The position numbers and the translations under genes are program-made. The notes below the pieces were generated by a model that did not search any database, was not told the DNA's origin, and saw nothing but the letters and a program-made list of their open reading frames with translations. Positions 13,663-18,343 of a stretch of DNA of 18,343 bases are shown in pieces (within the stretch, counting starts at the first letter, position 1; every line of letters starts with the position of its first letter). Location: assembly GCA_036279295.1 (NCBI GenBank), contig DASUJK010000019.1:1-18343 (forward strand), given 5' to 3'. This DNA is from DATEPR01 sp036279295 (GTDB taxonomy: Bacteria > Actinomycetota > Actinomycetes > Mycobacteriales > Pseudonocardiaceae).

Positions 13663-15177
13663 ATGGAACCGGAGCGAAAAAGCGGACGGCCGTCCAGACG
13701 GAACCACGGCCGCCGTACGGTGCTCAAAGCTGGGGCGGTCGGCGGCGCCGCCGCGGTCATGGCCATGCTGGACGAATTCGCCTGGAGCCCACTACGCCCC
13801 GCGATGGCGGCGACGGCGCCGCCCGACATCCAATTCGACCTCAGTTCCTACATTGCCCCCGCGACCAGCGTCGACGGGGTCGCGGTGCAGTTCGGCCCGG
13901 TGTTCACGCTTTTCCAGTGCATCGATCTGAAGCGGATGCCGACCAAGGCGGAGCAGACGATCTTGGCCAACGCGCTGGCCACGATCGAGACCGCATATCC
14001 GTTCAGCCCGGCCGGCGTCATGATGATCATCTCGTACGGCATGGGCTACTTCAGCTGGCTGCCCGGCGCGCTGGGTGCCGGTTCGGTCGCGTTCAACAAC
14101 ATTCCCCGACTGGCATTGAACAACGCCAGGTTCGTGCTGGAGGAGGCCGTCCCCGCGCCGACCGACGCCGGCCAGCCCGGCATCGTCAAGCGCAAGTTCG
14201 ACATCACGCCGCAACTGGGCGGCACCGACATGCTGATCACCGTGCGCAGTGACGTCCGCGCCAACGCAGCCGACGTACTGAACTGGTTGAGGGGCAGCGG
14301 CACACTGGCCGGCGTCGCGACCCCGTCACCGAAGCTGCCGTGGATCTTCACCGAGCGGCGGGTGCAGTTCGCGCAGCAGGGCATGCCCCGGCTGATGGCC
14401 GAGGAGGACGATCTCTACTACCAGGACCGCATCAATCCCGAATCGCCGATGTGGATGGGCTTCGGCGACCAGCAGGTCAACGCCAGCGGCCCGGCTCAGG
14501 CGGTGAGTTTCGCGGGGAACGCCTCGTCGCACCTGAGTACCGCGCAACCGGGGAGTTACTTCGACAACGGCGCGATTCAGAACCTCTCCCACGTGATCAT
14601 GGATCTGGAGGCGTACTACGCACGTGCGGGCGAGGCAGGTGCGATCGAGGACGAGACTTATCTGGAACGAGTCCAGTACATGTTCCGGTCGAACCCGCCG
14701 CCCTCGCTTGGCAACGGCAGCGACCCGTTCCTCAACGGCGGTGGCCCGTCCTTCCTGCCCAACGATTTCCGGGGCATCAATGACGCGTCGCAGAATGCCC
14801 AGGGCATCGACACATTGAACAATGCGCACCGCATCGGCCACGTTTCGGCGTTGCAGCGATTCTCCCGGGCGGCCGACGGGACACCGTTGCACATTCGAAT
14901 GGACGGCCCCGGCTTCGATAAAATGGACATCCCGTCGATCCTGGTCGTGCCGGGCACCAGCGGCAACGTGCCCAAGTTGCAGTTCACGATCTTCGTGCCC
15001 ACTGCTGACTTCTTGAACACCGTCCGCACGGACCAGGCGTCACTGGACCTGCAGGCTGCTTTCGCGGTGAACCCGCTCGACAATGGACTGGAACGGTTCC
15101 TCACGGCCACCCGTCGCCAGAACTTCATCTGCCCGCCGCGCCGCAATCGTGCTTTCCCGCTGTTGGAACTGACCTGA
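13663..15177 (+). CDS. Tat-exported protein with weak DyP-peroxidase-like features
   Basis: This 504-residue protein starts with a long basic region and a twin-arginine motif GRRTVLK (16-22). A hydrophobic stretch of small residues follows, with a likely cut at RPAMA|ATA (about 49). The mature part is a conserved actinobacterial secreted protein that I cannot name with certainty. Two patches recall dye-decolorising peroxidases. SPMWMGFGDQQVNASGP (261-277) aligns by eye with their GxxDG motif region. The segment AHRIGHVSALQRFSRAADG (388-406) with PLHIRMDGPGFD recalls the proximal-histidine and arginine region. The canonical second glycine of GxxDG is replaced (GFGDQ), so haem binding is unproven. 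Export by Tat fits a folded, cofactor-bearing protein. Start ATG 13663 has AAGGAG seven bases upstream, and the longer open frame to 13381 has no signal. About 230 bases of 5' region carry no other gene. Confidence 0.72.
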   Translation: MEPERKSGRPSRRNHGRRTVLKAGAVGGAAAVMAMLDEFAWSPLRPAMAATAPPDIQFDLSSYIAPATSVDGVAVQFGPVFTLFQCIDLKRMPTKAEQTILANALATIETAYPFSPAGVMMIISYGMGYFSWLPGALGAGSVAFNNIPRLALNNARFVLEEAVPAPTDAGQPGIVKRKFDITPQLGGTDMLITVRSDVRANAADVLNWLRGSGTLAGVATPSPKLPWIFTERRVQFAQQGMPRLMAEEDDLYYQDRINPESPMWMGFGDQQVNASGPAQAVSFAGNASSHLSTAQPGSYFDNGAIQNLSHVIMDLEAYYARAGEAGAIEDETYLERVQYMFRSNPPPSLGNGSDPFLNGGGPSFLPNDFRGINDASQNAQGIDTLNNAHRIGHVSALQRFSRAADGTPLHIRMDGPGFDKMDIPSILVVPGTSGNVPKLQFTIFVPTADFLNTVRTDQASLDLQAAFAVNPLDNGLERFLTATRRQNFICPPRRNRAFPLLELT

Positions 15178-15181
15178 TTCG

Positions 15182-15227
15182 GACGAAGGGGTTGACCTGG
15201 CGTGCCCATGGCACGCCAGGCTTCGTC
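15182..15227 (+). terminator. long bulged hairpin terminator
   Basis: CCTGGCGTGCC (15196-15206) and GGCACGCCAGG (15210-15220) form a perfect 11-bp stem around a CAT loop. Beyond a seven-base one-sided bulge, GACGAAG (15182-15188) pairs with CTTCGTC (15221-15227). It begins five bases after the stop of the Tat-exported protein. There is no T-tract. Confidence 0.85.
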
Positions 15228-15231
15228 GCGT

Positions 15232-15432
15232 TCAGGACTCGGTGTTGTCGACGTCCGGGCTGTTCAGCGCGCTGTGTCCGAGCGGCATCCGGTTGAGCAG
15301 GACGCCGGAGGAGATGGCGATCAGCGGTGCGGAGCGGCCGACCGGCACCGTTGTAGCCGTGCTCGGTACCTCGGGCTGTTCGAGGCCGCGCCGGACACCA
15401 TCCGCCTGGCACAGCCCGCTCGGCCGAGGCAT
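15232..15432 (-). other. unassigned reading frame, possible gene fragment
   Basis: Between the terminator at 15227 and the methyltransferase remnant no intact gene is seen. One minus frame reads TATTVPVGRSAPLIAISSG, then LLNRMPLGHSALNSPDVDNT, with a normal-looking composition and a stop at 15232. It lacks a ribosome site, and the upstream part (MPRPSGLCQADGVRRGLEQ) looks like shadow sequence. It may be the C-terminal tail of a small secreted protein, now broken. I do not recognise it. Confidence 0.25.
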
Positions 15433-15473
15433 GCACCAGTTCTGACCCGGTTCGCCCTGGTGCTCACCGCTGA

Positions 15474-16118
15474 CTTGATGAGTCTCGCCACCAAGAACAC
15501 CGGCAGCCGGGCGGTTGCCGGCCGGGTCGTCGCCCGATCAGCGGGCGGTACCCGCTCGGCGGTCTCGTCCAGCACCGGTCCGTGCCGGCGCGGGGTGTTC
15601 AGGTAGGTCGACAGGGTCCTGTGCTTGGCGCCGACCTGTTGCCGCAGCGTGGACGACGAACCATCGAACACCGATCCCGCCGGGAAAGCACGGATGCGGA
15701 ATCGAGAAGACAAAGACGCCACCGGGGCGTTAGGGCGTGCTGTGCGGCGGCCAACGCACCGTCCAGATCGTCGATGTCGGACAGTCCGAAGTCGCGTACC
15801 ACGGCATTGAAATCGGCATTCGCCAGTGATCCTGGCTCGGCCACGTCCGCGCGAACGTAGGTGATGCCCGGTGGTGCACTGCTTTCCGCAACGGTTGCCC
15901 TGGTGATCAGCTGATTCGAAATGTCGACCCTGACAACTGTGGCGCCGCCGCGCGAGTGTTCGGGTGGTCCGGCCATGGCCCAATGCCATGTCCAGCACCC
16001 GCTGCCCGGCGACGGCGCCCAGTAGGTCGGGAAGACACGTGGTAACCGGGTCGAGATCGTCCGACCAGCCGGCCGTGTAGAAATCCGCGACCGCGTCATA
16101 CCGTGCCCGACCCACCAT
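15474..16118 (-). pseudogene. class I SAM-dependent methyltransferase with three +1 frameshifts
   Basis: The gene starts well at ATG 16118 with GGAG upstream. It reads MVGRARYDAVADFYTAGW and then VAGQRVLDMALGHGRTTRTLARR, the SAM-binding motif I with DxALGHGR in place of the common DLACGHGR. An extra base near 15954 (in GCGGCGGCG) moves the text to GATVVRVDISNQLI, GITYVRADVAEP and FGLSDIDDLDGALAAAQHAL. An extra C near 15730 moves it to GVFVFSIPHPCFPGG. An extra base near 15684 restores the first frame: SVFDGSSSTLRQQVGAKHRT, LSTYLNTPRRHGPVLDETAE and LPVFLVARLIK. About 20 residues expected between FDGS and TLRQQ in relatives also seem absent. Three +1 changes restore frame, but the middle 90 residues would be garbled. 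It follows the small secreted protein gene after 10 bases, so the pair may have been an operon. Confidence 0.85.
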
Positions 16119-16128
16119 GCTTCTCCGC

Positions 16129-16560
16129 TCAGCAGAATGCGAAATTTGGCGGGAACGGGCATGTTGCCGGCACGTCCGCCTGTGCTGTCAAAGTCTCCGA
16201 CGAACCACCCTGGTGTACCACCACTGATGCGTTGATCAGCTTGTCGGCCCTGGTGGCTCCGACACTGAAGGCGCAACCCGGGTCGGTCGAGCCACAACCG
16301 GCGTAGCCCGAGAAACCGGACGGCACAGTCCACGTGTAGGTGTAGCTGCCCGTGCCGTTGAACACCTCGAACGACACCGAATAGCTGCCGGCCGGATTGT
16401 TCGGGAAGCACTCGCCCGGTGCGAAGGCGGGGACAATGGGTCCGGATACGATACGGCACTCAAGTTGCTCTGCTCCGAATGCTGACGCGGATCCAACTGG
16501 AACCAGGCAGAATGTGAGGGTCGCGATCAAGGCGCCCAAAAGGGGGACGATTTTGCGCAT
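16129..16560 (-). CDS. small secreted protein with six mature cysteines
   Basis: This 143-residue protein starts MRKIVPLLGALIATLTFCLV, a Sec signal peptide cut at about SASA|FGAE. The mature part of about 114 residues contains six cysteines: ECRIV, GECFP, AGCGSTDPGC, ATCPF and the very last residue C. This suggests three disulfides. The centre (YSVSFEVFNGTGSYTYTWTV) has the strand rhythm of an Ig/PKD-like beta sandwich. I do not recognise the family. I chose ATG 16560 because GGAG lies eight bases upstream; a GTG three codons earlier (16569) would sit on that spacer. The 86 bases above it are free of other genes. The methyltransferase remnant follows closely. Confidence 0.78.
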   Translation of the reverse strand: MRKIVPLLGALIATLTFCLVPVGSASAFGAEQLECRIVSGPIVPAFAPGECFPNNPAGSYSVSFEVFNGTGSYTYTWTVPSGFSGYAGCGSTDPGCAFSVGATRADKLINASVVVHQGGSSETLTAQADVPATCPFPPNFAFC

Positions 16561-16650
16561 GTTCGGCACTCCATCGTTGTGTGGGGTACGAAGCGGCTCC
16601 AGGGTAGAGTCGGAAATGTGTTGCTAACAGGTCCGAACGTGTACGCGGCG

Positions 16651-17145
16651 CTATTCGATCACCCTGTTCAGGAACGCGGTCAGGTGCGCCGTGGTGCGCT
16701 GGATCTGCTCGTCCTGCGTGATCGATTCGTGTAGTCGGCCACCGGGGCCGGCTTGTTTCTTGCCGCGCAGATAGAGCGAGCAGGCCAGGTCGGCGCAGAT
16801 GTAGATGCCCACTGAATTGCCCTGCTGGCCGTCCCGCCCCGCCTTGCGGGCGGTCATCAGCGCGACGCCCTGGCCGGGGTGTGTGGTCAGGCACAGTGAG
16901 CACATGCTGCGCCTCGGCTGACCGGCGTACGGCGTTGCCAGCCGAAGCGCGACCGCGATGCACGTGTCACCGGACTCGGCGACCACGTAGGCCCGCTGCG
17001 GCGCCGCGGGATCGCACCACCCGAGGAAATCCAGGTCGTCCCACGGCCGCTCGGCCAGATCCCGTGGCACTGCCACACGCTTCGCCTCACCCTTGGTGCA
17101 GTTCACGAAGGCAGCGCGGATCTCGGGCTCGGTGAGCGGTCTCAT
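16651..17145 (-). CDS. FBP-type (EF-G-binding) zinc-finger protein
   Basis: This 164-residue protein begins with the typical MRPLTEPEIRAAFVNCTKGEAKRV and ends with a treble-clef zinc finger. The four ligands are C82 and C85 (MCSLCLTTHPG) and C117 and C122 (YICADLACSLYLRGKK). This is the arrangement of the FBP domain, known from FusB/FusC-type proteins that bind elongation factor G and rescue it from fusidic acid on the ribosome. Actinobacterial homologues like this are mostly uncharacterised, and a role in ribosome protection is family inference. An extra C44 and H89 lie nearby. The ATG at 17145 has no Shine-Dalgarno but a TAGCTT -10-like element seven bases upstream. It follows the SDR gene by 52 bases on the same strand. 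Confidence 0.88.
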   Translation of the reverse strand: MRPLTEPEIRAAFVNCTKGEAKRVAVPRDLAERPWDDLDFLGWCDPAAPQRAYVVAESGDTCIAVALRLATPYAGQPRRSMCSLCLTTHPGQGVALMTARKAGRDGQQGNSVGIYICADLACSLYLRGKKQAGPGGRLHESITQDEQIQRTTAHLTAFLNRVIE

Positions 17146-17158
17146 GGCTGGGAAGCTA
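17146..17158 (-). promoter_or_regulatory. -10 element for a near-leaderless start of the FBP gene
   Basis: On the minus strand TAGCTT (17158-17153) precedes ATG 17145 by seven bases, so the predicted first transcribed base is at or one base before the start codon. A TCGACC 18 bases further upstream is a fair -35. Confidence 0.4.
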
Positions 17159-17197
17159 CGTCAACCCAGGTGACACGGTCGACCGAATTGACCCGCC

Positions 17198-18121
17198 TCA
17201 GTGACTGTGAGCTGCTGCGAAGTAGTGCCCCTTGTCCAGGTCGTCGACCAGCCCTGGCTGGGTCGGGTGCCAGTCGAGCAGTGCCCGGGTCTGCGCGCTG
17301 GAGGCAGGGCTGTCGAATCCGATGAAGCCACCCAGCCAGCTGAAGTGCTGGCCGGCGTGCTCGGCGGGGATCGAGGCCACGGGGATGTCCAGGTGCCGCG
17401 CGATCACCTCGGCGATGGCGCGGATGGGCACACCTTCGTCGGCCACCGCGTGCAGTACCGAGCCCGCTGGCGCGTTCTCCAACGCAAGCCGGAACAGGTG
17501 GGCCGCATCGGTGCGGTGCACAGCGGGCCACCTGTTGGCTCCGTCATCGACGTAGCCGGCGACGCCCTTCTCCCTGGCGATGCCGACCAGTGCCGCCATG
17601 AACCCGTTGTCACCGTCCCCGTGCACCGTCGGTGGCAGCCGCACCACCACCGAGCGCACACCTCGATCGGCCAGGCCCACGGTGAACTGGGCATTGGCCT
17701 GCCTGCCGGCCGGACCGCCGGCCACCGGTGTGTCGGCGCCGTCCTGTTCGGTCGCGACACGACCAGGGGCGAGGCCGAGGGTGCCGGACGCGATGAGCAA
17801 CGGCCGGTCGGTGCCGGCCAGCGCGTCGCCCAATGTCTCGATGGCCTCGCGGTCGGCTGCGGTCGCGGCCTCGAAACCGCCCGCGAAGGCGACGTCGTGC
17901 TGGAACGCGAGATGGATCACGCCATCCGCCTCGGCAGTCCCGTCGCGCAGGCTGTCCAGGTCGGTCAGGGTGCCGCGCCGCACTCGTGCCCCAGCAGCGG
18001 CCAGGCCAGCTGCCGACGCATCCGATCGGGCCAGTCCGGTGACTCGATGACCAGCGCCGATGAGCTCGGGCACCACGGCGGAGCCGATCCAACCGGACGC
18101 CCCGGTGACGAACACGTGCAT
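17198..18121 (-). CDS. SDR-family NAD(P)-dependent epimerase/dehydratase-like reductase
   Basis: This 307-residue protein starts MHVFVTGASGWIGSAVVPEL, which contains the Rossmann glycine motif GASGWIG (7-13) of extended SDRs. The second strand R-rich turn (GLARSDASAAGL) and the DGVIHLAFQHD region, where the NAD-binding loop HLA lies, are present. A conserved block RSVVVRLPPTVHGDGDNGFM and the HRTDAAHLFRLALE segment fit an actinobacterial clade of NAD-dependent epimerase/dehydratase proteins. The catalytic YxxxK is not visible: the place where it should lie reads GGPAGRQANAQF. This makes it an atypical SDR, perhaps a sensor or a reductase with a different catalytic set. ATG 18121 follows GGAGG by six bases. 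It is divergent from a TetR gene, with paired palindromes between, so TetR probably represses it. Confidence 0.85.
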   Translation of the reverse strand: MHVFVTGASGWIGSAVVPELIGAGHRVTGLARSDASAAGLAAAGARVRRGTLTDLDSLRDGTAEADGVIHLAFQHDVAFAGGFEAATAADREAIETLGDALAGTDRPLLIASGTLGLAPGRVATEQDGADTPVAGGPAGRQANAQFTVGLADRGVRSVVVRLPPTVHGDGDNGFMAALVGIAREKGVAGYVDDGANRWPAVHRTDAAHLFRLALENAPAGSVLHAVADEGVPIRAIAEVIARHLDIPVASIPAEHAGQHFSWLGGFIGFDSPASSAQTRALLDWHPTQPGLVDDLDKGHYFAAAHSH

Positions 18122-18131
18122 GAGAACCTCC

Positions 18132-18189
18132 GATGTCAGTCGCTGCCATCACCGTACCACTCGATGTCAGTGGCTGCCATCACTATGAT
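18132..18189. promoter_or_regulatory. twin TetR-type operators between the SDR and tetR genes
   Basis: GATGTCAGTCGCTGCCATC (18132-18150) and GATGTCAGTGGCTGCCATC (18163-18181) differ at one base. Each is an interrupted palindrome GATGnCAG-N3-CTGnCATC. Their centres are 31 bp apart, close to three helical turns. Site 1 abuts the Shine-Dalgarno of the SDR gene. Site 2 ends two bases before a -10-like TATGAT (18184-18189) for tetR. Confidence 0.85.
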
Positions 18190-18196
18190 CGGAGGA

Positions 18197-18343
18197 ATGG
18201 GTCGATGGGAGCCAGGCGCACGGGGCAGGTTGGAGCAGGCCGCCCTCGCCCTCTACGGCGAGCGCGGCTTCGAACAGACCACAGTGGCCGAGATCGCGGC
18301 GCGGGCCGGCCTGACCGAGCGGACGTTCTTCCGGCACTTCGCC
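18197..18343 (+). CDS. TetR family transcriptional regulator, cut by the window end
   Basis: Only the first 49 codons are present. They read MGRWEPGARGRLEQAALALY, GERGFEQTTVAEIAARAGLT and ERTFFRHFA, a full TetR helix-turn-helix: helix 1, the TTVAEIAARAG recognition pair and the conserved FFRHF end. The ligand domain lies outside the window. ATG 18197 touches GGAGGA directly, too close for a normal Shine-Dalgarno, but TATGAT (18184-18189) would start transcription at or one base before this ATG, so the mRNA is probably leaderless. The other ATG at 18205 is out of frame. It is expected to bind the twin sites upstream and control itself and the SDR gene. Confidence 0.9.
   Translation, partial: MGRWEPGARGRLEQAALALYGERGFEQTTVAEIAARAGLTERTFFRHFA

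Overview
The window is high-GC DNA with strong codon-position bias. It carries Tat and Sec secreted proteins, an F420-type luciferase-like enzyme (now dead), several apparently leaderless genes, and hairpin terminators without T-tracts. This points to a filamentous actinomycete. Several proteins resemble those of Pseudonocardiaceae, but that family placement is my inference and was not computed.

Region 1 (1-4020) starts with a small cysteine-bearing membrane protein (minus strand) and an orphan polytopic membrane protein of 708 residues with a CPDC tail. The latter overlaps, tail to tail, a small CBU_0592-type membrane protein. A GNAT acetyltransferase and a probable DMT/EamA transporter remnant follow. 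Region 2 (3996-5516) holds a divergent pair: a DUF5997 protein made of two tandem copies of one unit, and a LysR-type effector-binding domain with no DNA-binding part. A frameshifted ricin-type lectin remnant comes next. Region 3 (5513-7420) is a MarR-controlled divergent unit. The marR gene faces a SnoaL-VOC fusion gene across overlapping promoters covered by two palindromes. Downstream, an F420-type oxidoreductase gene is destroyed by a stop codon, two single-base losses and an internal deletion.

Region 4 (7414-12285) is a minus-strand block: a SnoaL-like protein, a large secreted ExeM/NucH-type nuclease ending in two chitin-binding-like modules, and a secreted phytase-like esterase. The last two could jointly release phosphate from extracellular DNA and organic phosphates, although I found no convincing PHO box. 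Region 5 (12449-15227) is on the plus strand: a leaderless alpha/alpha-toroid (squalene-cyclase-like) protein, then a Tat-exported protein with weak DyP-peroxidase resemblance, closed by a strong hairpin.

Region 6 (15221-18343) contains, on the minus strand, a methyltransferase pseudogene with three +1 frameshifts, a small secreted six-cysteine protein, an FBP-type zinc-finger protein and an SDR-family reductase. The SDR gene is divergent from a TetR gene cut by the window end, and two near-identical 19-bp palindromes lie between them. Overall this is an accessory region of small regulator-plus-enzyme pairs, with four genes in visible decay among intact neighbours. I see no CRISPR array, insertion sequence, rRNA, or intact tRNA.
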